DNA of 64,000 nucleotides. Origin: JTS-AC122 sp050246015. Its GTDB lineage: Bacteria; Planctomycetota; Phycisphaerae; Phycisphaerales; UBA1924. The stretch's first letter is position 1; every line of letters starts with the position of its first letter. The translations under genes and the position numbers were made by a program. The stretch is from the NCBI GenBank assembly GCA_050246015.1, contig JBFWWU010000009.1, positions 124,001 to 188,000 of the forward strand. The letters run 5' to 3'. Below the pieces are notes generated by a model. That model made no database searches. It saw nothing but the letters and a program-made list of their open reading frames with translations, and was not told the origin of the DNA. Below, one piece after another: positions 30,328 through 39,866 of the stretch.

Positions 30328-31017
30328 CTATTGCAGCGGCTTGATGTCCGAACTCGGCCGATTGACCACATAGTTCGTCGGCATGATGTAGTTGCGCCCG
30401 TGGTACACGAATACCTGCCCGGTGAGCGTGAACGCCACATCGTCCCCGTGCTTCTCCGCAACACGCTCCATAGACATCAGTTTCTCGCACGGAAGCAGCG
30501 CCATCTGCGGGTCCTTGCCGGTTCGCTGATCGGTGTCCGAGTCGAAAGCGAACAGCCAGTCGCCCGAGGCCCCCCGCACCAGACGCCCCTTGCGCGACAC
30601 GATGAACGTGCCCTCCCGCACGAGCCTGGCCGGCTGGGCCGCCGCGGCGCGGCCGGCCGGCCGTTCCGCGGCGATCGGCGTCGCGGACGGCGCTATCACC
30701 GCCGGCTTCGGGGCCGGGTTTGCCGGCTTCGGCTCCGCCGCCGGCTTCTGCAAATCCTTGATGATGTCATCCACCGCTGGGTCATCGGACGGCTTCGCTC
30801 CCGGTTTGGTCGGCTGCGCCGGCTTCTCTGGTTGTCCCCCCTTGTCGCCGGCGGACGCCGGAGTCGGAGTGGGAGTGGGAGTGGGGGAGGGGGCTGACGC
30901 CGGCTTCTCAGGCTGGAGGGGTGACGGCGCGTTGGGCGCCGCGCTGGCCGATGCCGCGATCATCGCCGCCACGAGCGCCGGTCGGGTGAGCGTTCTCAAG
31001 GTCTGCCGCGTGCTCAT
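30328..31017 (-). CDS. Exported proline-rich protein of unknown function
   Basis: A 229-residue protein. ATG 31017 is preceded by GGAGG at 7 bp. A signal peptide (about 1-26, ASASA) is followed by a Pro/Ala/Lys-rich linker of about 110 residues with a short PTPTPTP run. A compact C-terminal domain follows, starting RLVREGTFIVSRKGRLVRG and including WLFAFDSD, MALLPCEKLMSMERV, FTLTGQVFVYHGRNYIMPTNYV. The domain is probably a small beta barrel exposed in the periplasm; no family was recognised. It is divergent from the GH31 gene (183 bp between starts). Confidence 0.6.
   Translation of the reverse strand: MSTRQTLRTLTRPALVAAMIAASASAAPNAPSPLQPEKPASAPSPTPTPTPTPASAGDKGGQPEKPAQPTKPGAKPSDDPAVDDIIKDLQKPAAEPKPANPAPKPAVIAPSATPIAAERPAGRAAAAQPARLVREGTFIVSRKGRLVRGASGDWLFAFDSDTDQRTGKDPQMALLPCEKLMSMERVAEKHGDDVAFTLTGQVFVYHGRNYIMPTNYVVNRPSSDIKPLQ
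30861..30886. repeat. Short GGAGTG-type hexamer repeat
   Basis: Three to four near-perfect units of GGAGTG (plus strand) lie inside the coding region of the exported proline-rich protein, where they encode its PTPTPTP run. The repeat is short but could change length by slippage without breaking the frame, since its unit is six bases. Confidence 0.55.
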
Positions 31018-31199
31018 CAGTGAACCTCCGTGCTCTTGGGGGGAGCGCCGCTCTTGGCCGCGGCACACGCCCGATTCATGTACATGCTATCGACCGTTCC
31101 AGCCAAAAGCACGAACCGGAGTCGAACCGCCACTGGCGCATCATCCCCCGAATGCCATACACTCGCCGGGCACAGACCGATCGATCCGTACAGGTTCAC

Positions 31200-33350
31200 A
31201 TGAAGAGGACGACCGCCGTGATTCGAACGCTGCTCCCTTTCATCGCGTCGTGGGCGCTCGTGCTGCCCTCTCTGGCGCAGCCGGTGGGGGAACTCATCGG
31301 CGAAGCGATCGTGAGGTTTCATCAGGACAAGGCATCCGCCGCTGCGGCCTTGCCGTCGTTCGCGCTGAGCGTCAATCCTCCCGTCCTCGGTGACACACCA
31401 GGTGGGTTCGCGGTCCGTCCCGCCTTTAGCCAGACCGGCGACGGTCGTCACGCCGTCTCGATCTCGATCGAGTCCGGGACGAGTCTCTACGGCACCGGCG
31501 AGGTCTTCGGCCCCCTGCTTCGTAACGGCCGAAAGACCGTTTGCTGGAACACCGACGCCTTCGGCTACGGCGAGAAAAACCCCTCGCTCTACCAGTCTCA
31601 CCCCTGGGTGCTCGCGCTGCGGGCCGATGGAACGTCCTTCGGCGTCCTCGCCGACACGACTTGGAGATGCGAGATCGACCTCACCGACGGCATCCGCTTC
31701 ACCGCCGATGGGCCGGCGTTTCCCGTGATCGTAATCGACCGCGCTTCGCCTCAGGCCGTCCTCACCGCGCTCAGCCGGCTTACCGGCACGATGGACATGC
31801 CGCCCCTCTGGGCCCTGGGGTATCACCAGTGTCGCTATTCGTATGAACCCGAGGCCCGCGTGCGCGAGATCGCCCAGGGTTTCCGGTCGCGGCGCATCCC
31901 GTGCGACGTGATCTGGATGGACATCGACTACATGGACGAGTACCGCGTCTTCTCCTTCAGCCAGTCGCGGTTCCCCGACCCTGCACGCCTCAACGCCGAC
32001 CTGCACAAGCAGGGATTTCACACCGTCTGGATGATCGATCCCGGCGTGCAGGCCCGACCCGGCTACAACATCTTCGATTCCGGCTCCGCCGGCGACCACT
32101 GGGTCCTCGCCAGCGACCGCACACCCTACCGCGGCGAGGTCTGGCCCGGTTACTGCGTCTTCCCCGATTTCACTCGCCCTCAGACCCAGCAGTGGTGGGC
32201 CGGGCTCTACACCGACTTCATGTCCCGCGGCATCGACGGGGTCTGGAACGACATGAACGAGCCCGCCGTCTTCAACGTCGAATCCAAGACCATGCCCGAG
32301 GACAACATCCACCGCGGCGGCATGTCCCTCCCCGGCGGCGACGTCTCCGAGGGCCCCCACGCCCGCTTCCACAACGTCTATGGCATGCTCATGGCCAAGT
32401 GGACTCGCCAAGGCGTCATCGCCGCCAACCCCGACAAGCGCCCCTTCGTGCTCACTCGCGCCGGCTACCTCGGTTCTCACCGATACGCCGCCACCTGGAC
32501 AGGCGATAACTCCGCCGAGTGGGACGACCTGGAAGCATCCATCCCGATGGTGCTCAATCTCGGCCTCTCCGGTCAGCCGTTCTGCGGACCCGATATCGGC
32601 GGATTCAACGGCAACGGCGACGGCCGGCTCTTTGCCCGCTGGATGGGTATCGGCGCGATGCTCCCCTTCGCCAGAGGTCACACCGGCAAGGGCAACATCG
32701 ACAAAGAACCGTGGGCCTTCGGCGCGGACGTCGAGAACACCTGCACCATCGCCCTCAAGCGTCGCTATCGCCTCCTCCCGTACTTCTACACCCTGTTTCA
32801 CCACGCCTCGCGCGACGGCCTCCCCATCGCCCGGCCCCTGTTCTTCGCCGATCCCAAGGACCCCGCCCTGCGTTCCGAGGACGACGCCTTTCTCATCGGC
32901 GACGACCTCATGGTCGTCGCCAAGGTCACTCCACTGCGCGATCGGCTCGTCGCGCTCCCCACGGGAAGGGACGGCCGGCCCGGCAGCGACTGGGCCCCCG
33001 TCTCGCTCATCGAAGGCGACACCGCCGACCCCGACCTGCCCGAGATCCGCGTGCGCCGCGGCCGCATCGTGCCCATGGGCTCCGACGTGCAATCAACGAC
33101 TGAAATCACTAACCAGACCCTCACCCTCCTCATCTGCCTTGACGACAACGGGCAGGCGGAAGGCACGGTGTACGTCGATCAAGGGGACGGGCTTGGATAC
33201 AAGGATGGGCGATACGTCGTGATTTCGTACACGGCCAACCGTGTCAAAAACGCCGCGATCGATGAGCCCCAGATCGCCGTCCGAGGCGAAGTGCTCGAAG
33301 GCAACCTCCCGGTCCCGCGCTGGGAGTTGCTCCTCCAAGTCGTGAAGTAA
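31200..33350 (+). CDS. Secreted GH31 alpha-glucosidase/xylosidase family enzyme
   Basis: A 716-residue glycoside hydrolase family 31 protein. A signal peptide (MKRTTAVIRTLLPFIASWALVLPSLA) is followed by the N-terminal galactose-mutarotase-like domain (GTSLYGTGEVFGPLLRNG). The (beta/alpha)8 barrel has DVIWMDIDYMDEYRVFSF, the nucleophile in GVWNDMNEP (Asp351) and acid/base Asp436 in TWTGDNSAEW. Both catalytic acids are present, so it should be active. Family members hydrolyse alpha-glucans, alpha-xylosides, sulfoquinovosides or related bonds; the nucleophile region is the glucosidase/xylosidase type, but the exact sugar cannot be decided. ATG 31200 is chosen because it starts the signal peptide. 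It converges with rimO 15 bp away. Confidence 0.88.
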   Translation: MKRTTAVIRTLLPFIASWALVLPSLAQPVGELIGEAIVRFHQDKASAAAALPSFALSVNPPVLGDTPGGFAVRPAFSQTGDGRHAVSISIESGTSLYGTGEVFGPLLRNGRKTVCWNTDAFGYGEKNPSLYQSHPWVLALRADGTSFGVLADTTWRCEIDLTDGIRFTADGPAFPVIVIDRASPQAVLTALSRLTGTMDMPPLWALGYHQCRYSYEPEARVREIAQGFRSRRIPCDVIWMDIDYMDEYRVFSFSQSRFPDPARLNADLHKQGFHTVWMIDPGVQARPGYNIFDSGSAGDHWVLASDRTPYRGEVWPGYCVFPDFTRPQTQQWWAGLYTDFMSRGIDGVWNDMNEPAVFNVESKTMPEDNIHRGGMSLPGGDVSEGPHARFHNVYGMLMAKWTRQGVIAANPDKRPFVLTRAGYLGSHRYAATWTGDNSAEWDDLEASIPMVLNLGLSGQPFCGPDIGGFNGNGDGRLFARWMGIGAMLPFARGHTGKGNIDKEPWAFGADVENTCTIALKRRYRLLPYFYTLFHHASRDGLPIARPLFFADPKDPALRSEDDAFLIGDDLMVVAKVTPLRDRLVALPTGRDGRPGSDWAPVSLIEGDTADPDLPEIRVRRGRIVPMGSDVQSTTEITNQTLTLLICLDDNGQAEGTVYVDQGDGLGYKDGRYVVISYTANRVKNAAIDEPQIAVRGEVLEGNLPVPRWELLLQVVK

Positions 33351-33365
33351 CCTCTACTAGACCGC

Positions 33366-35183
33366 TCAGCGCAGCACCCGCAGCCCCACCTTCTTTTCCA
33401 GTTCCGCCGTCGGACGGGCGATCAGGTCGTACCCGTCGCTCGCCACGATCGTGCACCGCACCAGTTCGCCCGGCGCCAGCGGCGCCTTGGACTGCACGAA
33501 CGTCGTCGCATCGATCTGCGGCGCCTGGAAGTACGTCCGGCCCCGGTACAGCCTCCCGCCCTTGCCCACGCCCGGTGTGGCCAGCCCCACGCCCAGCGCC
33601 GCCCCGTCGATAACGACGTCGAACTGCACGCCGGTGTCCGCCGGCGCCTTCGCGGCTTCATCAAACTGCTCCGCCAGGTACGCCGCCTGCTCGAAGGCGA
33701 TCCCCTGCTGCAGCGCCATCACGTCCTCGCGGCGCTGCTTCTTGACGTGAGCCGGCACGGCGAGTCTCGGATCGCTTTCCATCGTCCCCGCGGGGGTCCC
33801 CTCCTCCCGCGAATACTCGAACACGCCCACCGCGTCGAACTGCATCTCTTCCACGAACTCCAGCAGTTGCCGGTGATCGTCGTCGGTCTCCCCCGGGAAT
33901 CCCGAGATGAACGTGGTGCGGATCGCCATGCCCGGGATCCGCTCGCGGAGCCTGTGGACCAGTTCGGCCTGGTGTTCCCGCGTCACGTTCCGCCGCATCG
34001 CCTTGAGCATCGCGTTGGACGCGTGCTGCAGCGGCATGTCGATGTACGGAAGGACTCGCTTCCCCGGGACCCCCACACCGGCCATCTCCGCCAAGGCGTC
34101 GATCATCTCCTCCGAAAAGTTGGACGGATACGCATACATCAGACGCACCCATCCATCCTTCGTCCCGACCTCGTCAAACGCCCGCGCCACGGCCCGGAGC
34201 ATGCCCGGCATCCCCGCCCCGCGATCCGACCCCGAGCCAAGCCCCATCCCGATGTCGTCCCCGTAACTCGTCGTGTCCTGCCCGATCAAAATCAACTCAA
34301 ACGCCCCGTCGGCGATCAGTTCGCGAGCCTCGCTCCTGATCGCCTCCAGCGGCTTGCTCCTCATCTTCCCGCGGATCGATGGAATCGTGCAGAACGTGCA
34401 GTTCTGGTTGCACCCCTCGCTGATCCGCAGGTACGCGTAATGCCGCGGCGTCAAACGCAGGCGCGCCGAATCGTCCTCGAAATACCCGACCCCCTTCCCG
34501 TCCTTCCCGTTCACCGTCAGCCCCACGGTGTCGCGTCCTCGCACCTTGGCCGCCGTGAGGGCGTTGGCGGCGATCCAGTACCTCGGCTTGTCGGACGCTT
34601 CCTGGGCGGACTTTGCCCGCGTGGCGCGGCTCGCTTCCCCCGACCCGCGCACCGCCTCGATGATCTTGTCGCGATCAAACACCCCGACCATCGCGTCGAT
34701 CCCCGGCGCCCACTCCAGCATCTTCGCCCGGTGCCGCTGCACCAGGCACCCCGCCACCACCACCCGCTTCACCAGCCCCGCCGCCTTGTCGCGGATCGCG
34801 TCCTTGATCACCCTCAGCGATTCGTCCTTGGAGGCTTCCAGGAAGCCGCACGTGTTGATCACGACGGCGTCGGAGGTGAACCGCTCGCGCTCGTCATCGA
34901 AGGTGGGTTCGGCGTGCACGGCATTCGTCCGCTTCGCGCGCCCGCGACTCCCCGGGCTTCCCTCCCCCGTCGCGAACTGATTGGACCCTGCTTCGACGCT
35001 CGGCTCTTCCAACATCATCTCCGCGCCGCACGACACGATCGCCAGCCCGTCCTCGGCGAGCATCCCCAGCATCTTCTCCGAGTCCACGAGGTTCTTCGGA
35101 CAGCCCAGGCTGACGAAGGAGACGGTGCGGATATCGGCGTCGGTGCGGCGCGAGTTCGGCTTGGGCTTCGGCTTGGGGGGCAT
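33366..35183 (-). CDS. rimO: Ribosomal protein S12 methylthiotransferase, enlarged RimO
   Basis: A 605-residue radical-SAM enzyme that adds a methylthio group to the conserved aspartate of ribosomal protein uS12. The N-terminal UPF0004 domain has SLGCPKNLVDSEKM and INTCGF; the third cysteine follows in VVAGCL. The radical-SAM cluster motif SEGCNQNCTFC gives Cys258, 262 and 265 (about 150-157 in E. coli RimO). A TRAM domain ends the protein. It is about 160 residues longer than E. coli RimO because of an insert (about 45 residues, after VSCGAE) in the UPF0004 domain and a second in the linker before PRHYAYLRIS. The frame opens upstream to GTG 35225, which abuts the aroDE stop codon. Confidence 0.85.
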   Translation of the reverse strand: MPPKPKPKPNSRRTDADIRTVSFVSLGCPKNLVDSEKMLGMLAEDGLAIVSCGAEMMLEEPSVEAGSNQFATGEGSPGSRGRAKRTNAVHAEPTFDDERERFTSDAVVINTCGFLEASKDESLRVIKDAIRDKAAGLVKRVVVAGCLVQRHRAKMLEWAPGIDAMVGVFDRDKIIEAVRGSGEASRATRAKSAQEASDKPRYWIAANALTAAKVRGRDTVGLTVNGKDGKGVGYFEDDSARLRLTPRHYAYLRISEGCNQNCTFCTIPSIRGKMRSKPLEAIRSEARELIADGAFELILIGQDTTSYGDDIGMGLGSGSDRGAGMPGMLRAVARAFDEVGTKDGWVRLMYAYPSNFSEEMIDALAEMAGVGVPGKRVLPYIDMPLQHASNAMLKAMRRNVTREHQAELVHRLRERIPGMAIRTTFISGFPGETDDDHRQLLEFVEEMQFDAVGVFEYSREEGTPAGTMESDPRLAVPAHVKKQRREDVMALQQGIAFEQAAYLAEQFDEAAKAPADTGVQFDVVIDGAALGVGLATPGVGKGGRLYRGRTYFQAPQIDATTFVQSKAPLAPGELVRCTIVASDGYDLIARPTAELEKKVGLRVLR

Positions 35184-35225
35184 TCGACCACAGCGTAGGG
35201 AGAGTCTCGGCACGATGCGATTCAC

Positions 35226-37046
35226 TCATGTTCTCGGGCTCAACACGCGTTCCGCCACGCTTCGAAACAGACCCCGTGTTCGCTCGTGCGTCCAGATCTC
35301 AGATTGCCGCTCGGCCTGCCGAACGAACATCGTGAGTCCGTCGATCGTCTCCAGTCCCTCGTTTCGCGCGACGCGGAGCAAGGGCGTCTCGATCGGGTTG
35401 TACACAGTGTCCATGATGATCGGCGCCGCGCCGCCGGCCGACGACAGACATTCTCGGCGAATCGCGGCGAGCGCCTCGTGTGTCACCGGCGTCGAGCCGG
35501 GCGCCGGCCCGTCCTTCATCCCAAGTGGTGTGCAGTTGATGATGGCCGCGGGTCGAGTGTGAACGAGCGAGTTCAATGTCCCCGCGCGGATCGGAACGCG
35601 CGCGGCGTCTCCATCGCCCCGCCGTGCCAACGCTCTGCTAAGTTCATCCGCGCAGCGCTCCGCCCGCTCAAGCGTGCGGTTGTAGAGCGTGACGGGCCAG
35701 GCGCCGGCGAGCACGGCGGCGATCGATCGAGCCACGCCCCCGGCGCCGATTATCGCGATCTCTCTGTCACCCGTTCCCACCGATCCGAAGTGTACGTGGA
35801 GCGCCTCCGCGGCGGCGCCGGCGTCCGTGTTCACCACCAAGAAATGCCTGATCCGTCCGTCCTGATCGCGGCGAATGGCGAGCGTGTTCGCGGCGCCGCA
35901 CATCCTCGAAACTGCGTCGAACGCCCACAGTCTTGCCCCCGAGTCGGCGTACTCATCGTCGGTGTCGCCGGTGTGCCACGTTGTATCGTCCACACCGATC
36001 GACTCTCTGGCGAAGCGTACCAGATGCTCTTTGTGCGGTATCGTCACCGAGCACCCTGAAAAGCCCAGGTGGGGGTCATCGATCAGCGCGCTGAGTGTCG
36101 CCTTGAAGTGCTCGTACTCCGGCGGGATGGGCATTGGCAGGTAGATGCCCCCGGCGCGTGTGCCGGGCACGTCCACTCCATCCTCGTCGCGTTCGCTCCA
36201 CTCCCCAATCGCCTCAAACCCCGCGTTGTGCACATCCGGCGAGATCGAGTGCGACACGGGCCAGCCGATCACTCCGTAGACGCGGGTCGTGGGCTTGATC
36301 GATCGGAAGCGGTAGCGATCCAGCAACTCTTGAACGGTCGGTTGCCCCGGCGCGGTCGCCGATCCCGGGCGCAGCGAGGCGAACGTCAGAAACCCGCCGA
36401 ACTTCGGCGACAGCACGCGCGACATCAGCCCGAACTCGCCCATCCCTAGCGCGATCATCGGTCGATCCGACTCTCGCATCAGGTCGAACAACTCGAGGTT
36501 GTCGCGCAGCGAGCGCGCCCGATACGCGATCTTGAGGATCGACGCCGCCGCCTGCTCCCGCATCCGCGCCAATCGCCGCAGCAGATCCGCCGGCCGTCCG
36601 TCGAAGTCGTGCGACGACAGGATCAGCGACGTCTTCAGGTCGCGCACCTGCGTCGGGTGCTCCACGGCGAGATTGACTTTCTGCCTGACGTTCGCCGAGC
36701 GTGTATACGCCGCGAGTTCGACGTCGATGTACCTCGGCGGGTGCTCGTTTGGACTCACCGCGGCGCCCAGTCGCTCAAACAGCGACACGCGCGCGTCTTC
36801 CGGACCGTCGTAGTGGCCCCCCTCGCTTCCAGACAGGCGGCACGTGACGATGCACGCCAGCGGCGATTCCCTCACCAGCCCCAGCACCGCCAAGACTTCG
36901 CGCTCCCCCGTTTCGCCCCCGGCGCCCGAGAAAAACGCGTCGATGCGGTACTCCACCAGGTCGGCCCCGAACTCGGCGGCGAGGCGAGCGTCGCGCAGGG
37001 CGCTCGCCTCCTCCTCGACCATGATGGGCACGCAGATCAGCGTCAC
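35226..37046 (-). CDS. Fused 3-dehydroquinate dehydratase/shikimate dehydrogenase
   Basis: A 606-residue bifunctional shikimate-pathway enzyme. Residues about 1-235 are a type I dehydroquinase with His146 (LSSHDFD) and the Schiff-base Lys172 (ILKIAYR), at almost the same numbers as E. coli (143, 170). Residues about 250-606 are shikimate dehydrogenase: VIGWPVSHSISPDVHN, SVTIPHKE with catalytic Lys, IGAGGVARSIAAVL for NADPH, and TPLGMKDG. Together they convert 3-dehydroquinate to shikimate. The start is GTG 37046, before the first beta strand; upstream codons lie against the divergent hydrolase gene. RimO follows on the same strand. Plants and chlamydiae have the same fusion order. Confidence 0.9.
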   Translation of the reverse strand: MTLICVPIMVEEEASALRDARLAAEFGADLVEYRIDAFFSGAGGETGEREVLAVLGLVRESPLACIVTCRLSGSEGGHYDGPEDARVSLFERLGAAVSPNEHPPRYIDVELAAYTRSANVRQKVNLAVEHPTQVRDLKTSLILSSHDFDGRPADLLRRLARMREQAAASILKIAYRARSLRDNLELFDLMRESDRPMIALGMGEFGLMSRVLSPKFGGFLTFASLRPGSATAPGQPTVQELLDRYRFRSIKPTTRVYGVIGWPVSHSISPDVHNAGFEAIGEWSERDEDGVDVPGTRAGGIYLPMPIPPEYEHFKATLSALIDDPHLGFSGCSVTIPHKEHLVRFARESIGVDDTTWHTGDTDDEYADSGARLWAFDAVSRMCGAANTLAIRRDQDGRIRHFLVVNTDAGAAAEALHVHFGSVGTGDREIAIIGAGGVARSIAAVLAGAWPVTLYNRTLERAERCADELSRALARRGDGDAARVPIRAGTLNSLVHTRPAAIINCTPLGMKDGPAPGSTPVTHEALAAIRRECLSSAGGAAPIIMDTVYNPIETPLLRVARNEGLETIDGLTMFVRQAERQSEIWTHERTRGLFRSVAERVLSPRT

Positions 37047-37215
37047 ACGAAAGACTAGGTGTGGGGCGCGCTGCAAGGCGGTAGCCGGACGGCTCTTCCC
37101 GGGTGGCCCGCGCGGCGAGTGGGCTTGTCCGGATCGGCACACGCGGCTCCCGGGGCGTGTGCGGGACAGGGCATCGCGGCCGACCGGCGATGCACAAGTG
37201 TCGTACGCTCCCGGC

Positions 37216-39864
37216 ATGAACCTGATCATCCGGACTCTCCTGGTGCTGATGAGCGCGACGCTCCTGACAAGCCTGGCGTCGGCGTCGGCCCCGCCCGATG
37301 AGGTTGCGATGCGGCAGGCCCTCGTCGTCGATCGCGTTGCCTCATCGGGGCGCGTGCTGCTCTTCACGGACGCGGTGGAAGCGCTCAGAGCCGCAGGCGG
37401 GTGGAGGACGCCCATCGCCGGCGCGACCCTCCCCATGCCCGACGGCGCCTCGCGGGAGTGGAACCAGGTCGCGACCGCTGACGACGGCTGGCTCGCGCTG
37501 CGGGGCGGCGCGTATGCCGTGTGGCGCGTCGAGTCGGATGAAGAGCGCGTCATGATCCTGGACGCCGCAGGGCACTCCAGCGTGCTCGTGAACGCCGAGC
37601 CGCGCACCGGCGACCCGTACGAGAACGGCTACGTCAAACTCCCAGTCCTCCTGAAGAAGGGCGAGAACGAGTTCATCTTCAAGGCCGGACGCGGACGCGT
37701 GCGCGCGAAACTCGTGGCTCCAGCAGCGGAGTTGTACGTTTCGAACGAGGATGCCACATTGCCTGATTTGCTGACCGACGAATACGGGCAATACGGAGCG
37801 GTCCTGGTGGTGAACGCGTCACAACAGCCGTTGAATGCCGTCGAGATTGCGACGCGGATCGCCGGCGCCGACGAAGCGATTCACTTGGATCTGAAGCCCG
37901 ATACACCGGATATGGTTATTGACTCTCACGCCCCGATTTCCATTCCAGCCCTGTCAACCCGCAAGATCCCCATGCGCTTCGGAAAGGTGCCGTCACGCGC
38001 CGCGGGTGCCGCTGAGGGCAAGGCGTTCGAGCCGTTTGACATTGCCGTCTCGTTGACGCTCACCGCAACCCGCGGCGACCAGAAGACACCCCTCTCCCTC
38101 ACGCACGAACTCAAAATGCCGGTGCGCTCCCCCGCCGGCACGCACAAGCGGACATTCATCAGCCGAATCGACGGCAGCGTGCAGTACTACAGCGTCGTGC
38201 CCGCGACGTCCATCGACGAAAGCCACCCGCCGGCGCTCGTGCTCTCGCTGCACGGCGCCAGCGTCGAAGCGACCAGTCAGGCAGGCGCATATGCCCAAAA
38301 AGATTGGTGCCATATCGTCTGCGCGACCAACCGCCGCCCGTTCGGCTTCGACTGGGAAGACTGGGGCCGCGCGGACGCGATCGAGGTCCTGAATCACGCG
38401 CGCAGCGACCTGTTTCCCGTGGATGATCGCCGCGTCTACCTCACCGGTCACTCGATGGGCGGACACGGCACCTGGCAGATCGGCGCCCATTTCCCCGCCT
38501 CCTTCGCCGCGATCGCCCCCAGCGCCGGCTGGAGCACCTTCGGCAGTTACGGCGGCGGCCCCCCCAACGTCTACGAGAACGGTACCGCCCCCCAGCAGTT
38601 GCTCCGCCGCGCCAGTTCACCCAGCGACACCCTCGCCCTGGCGAAGAACTACGCGATGCTGGGCGTCTACATACTGCACGGCGACGCGGACGACAACGTC
38701 CCTGTGACGCAGGCCCGCGCGATGAAGAAACTCCTCGCCGACTTCCACACCGACTTCGCCTATTACGAGCGGCCCGGAGCGGGGCACTGGTGGGGAAACG
38801 AGTGCGTGGATTGGCCGCCCCTGTTTGAGTTTCTCAAACGCCATGCGCTGATCGACGGCCCCATCCGCCGCTCCCCGATCGATGAGCGTCGCAAGCGGAT
38901 CGAGTTCGTAACGGCCTCCCCCTCGGTTTCGTCCAACTGCGACTGGGTCACCATCCTTCAACAGCGAGAGCCCCTGAAGCCCAGTCGGATCGACATCACT
39001 TGCGACCCGGCCAAGAAACGCTACACCGCCGCAACCGATAATGTCGAATCCTTCATGATCGAGTTCGATGCTCTCCTGAGCCCCTCCGACACCTTCGCCG
39101 TCGAGGTCGATGGAACGCTGCTTGACGGGATCAGTTTTCCGCTCCCCTCCAAGGAGTTCCAGGGAACCGTCACGCTCCGCCGTGAGCACGATACGTGGAC
39201 CTCCGCCTCGGGCTACGCGCGCCTGAACGCCAAGCACCCCGGCCGCGGCGGGCTCTTCAAGAACGCATTCGCCAACACGGTCGTGCTCGTCTACGGCACT
39301 AAGGGCACCGCCCAAGAGAATGCCTGGGCGCTCGCCAAAGCCAAGTTCGACGCCGAATCGTTCTGGTACCGAGGGAATGGATCGATCGAGGTCATGTCGG
39401 ACGCCCAGTATGCGTCGGACCCCGATCGACGCGGACGCACCAGCGAAGGCCAGTCCACCTTCCCCGGCCGCACGCACTGCAACGTCGTCCTCTACGGCAA
39501 CCGCGACACCAATGCCGCCTGGCCGATCCTCCTCTCGGATTCGCCCATCCAGGTGTCCCGCGACGCCCTGACCGTCGGCGACCGCACCCTCCAGGCCGAA
39601 AACCTCGCGGCCCTGTTCATCCGTCCCATGCCCGACCACGAATACGCATCCGTCGGCGTCGTCGCCGGCACCGGGCTCCCGGGCTGCCGACTCACCGACA
39701 AACTCCCCGTCTTCGTCTCCGGCGTCGGCATCCCCGACTGGGTCGTGCTCTCGACCGACATGTTCCGCGACGCCGACCGCGGCCTTATCGGCGCTGGTTT
39801 CTTCGGGAACGACTGGAGCCTCGTCCACGGCGAGTCGGCCTGGCTCGATCCATCCGCCAAGTGA
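37216..39864 (+). CDS. Secreted alpha/beta hydrolase (S9-like esterase/peptidase)
   Basis: An 882-residue secreted protein. ATG 37216 starts a signal peptide (MNLIIRTLLVLMSATLLTSLASA). A beta-rich N-terminal region (about 30-335) precedes an alpha/beta-hydrolase domain (about 340-560): LSLHGASVEATS supplies the oxyanion region, GHSMGGHGTW contains nucleophile Ser413, HGDADDNVPVTQAR contains the acidic residue and GAGHWWGNE the histidine. The C-terminal region (about 570-882) is another beta-rich module. This resembles planctomycete prolyl-oligopeptidase-family and acetylxylan-esterase-like proteins; peptide versus ester substrate is undecided. No SD is evident. It converges with the next gene 2 bp later. 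Confidence 0.75.
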   Translation: MNLIIRTLLVLMSATLLTSLASASAPPDEVAMRQALVVDRVASSGRVLLFTDAVEALRAAGGWRTPIAGATLPMPDGASREWNQVATADDGWLALRGGAYAVWRVESDEERVMILDAAGHSSVLVNAEPRTGDPYENGYVKLPVLLKKGENEFIFKAGRGRVRAKLVAPAAELYVSNEDATLPDLLTDEYGQYGAVLVVNASQQPLNAVEIATRIAGADEAIHLDLKPDTPDMVIDSHAPISIPALSTRKIPMRFGKVPSRAAGAAEGKAFEPFDIAVSLTLTATRGDQKTPLSLTHELKMPVRSPAGTHKRTFISRIDGSVQYYSVVPATSIDESHPPALVLSLHGASVEATSQAGAYAQKDWCHIVCATNRRPFGFDWEDWGRADAIEVLNHARSDLFPVDDRRVYLTGHSMGGHGTWQIGAHFPASFAAIAPSAGWSTFGSYGGGPPNVYENGTAPQQLLRRASSPSDTLALAKNYAMLGVYILHGDADDNVPVTQARAMKKLLADFHTDFAYYERPGAGHWWGNECVDWPPLFEFLKRHALIDGPIRRSPIDERRKRIEFVTASPSVSSNCDWVTILQQREPLKPSRIDITCDPAKKRYTAATDNVESFMIEFDALLSPSDTFAVEVDGTLLDGISFPLPSKEFQGTVTLRREHDTWTSASGYARLNAKHPGRGGLFKNAFANTVVLVYGTKGTAQENAWALAKAKFDAESFWYRGNGSIEVMSDAQYASDPDRRGRTSEGQSTFPGRTHCNVVLYGNRDTNAAWPILLSDSPIQVSRDALTVGDRTLQAENLAALFIRPMPDHEYASVGVVAGTGLPGCRLTDKLPVFVSGVGIPDWVVLSTDMFRDADRGLIGAGFFGNDWSLVHGESAWLDPSAK

Positions 39865-39866
39865 TC

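Noticed and set aside
31017..33092. 691-codon frame antisense to the GH31 gene
   Set aside because: Gly/Val/Glu-rich shadow; GH31 catalytic motifs fix the coding strand.
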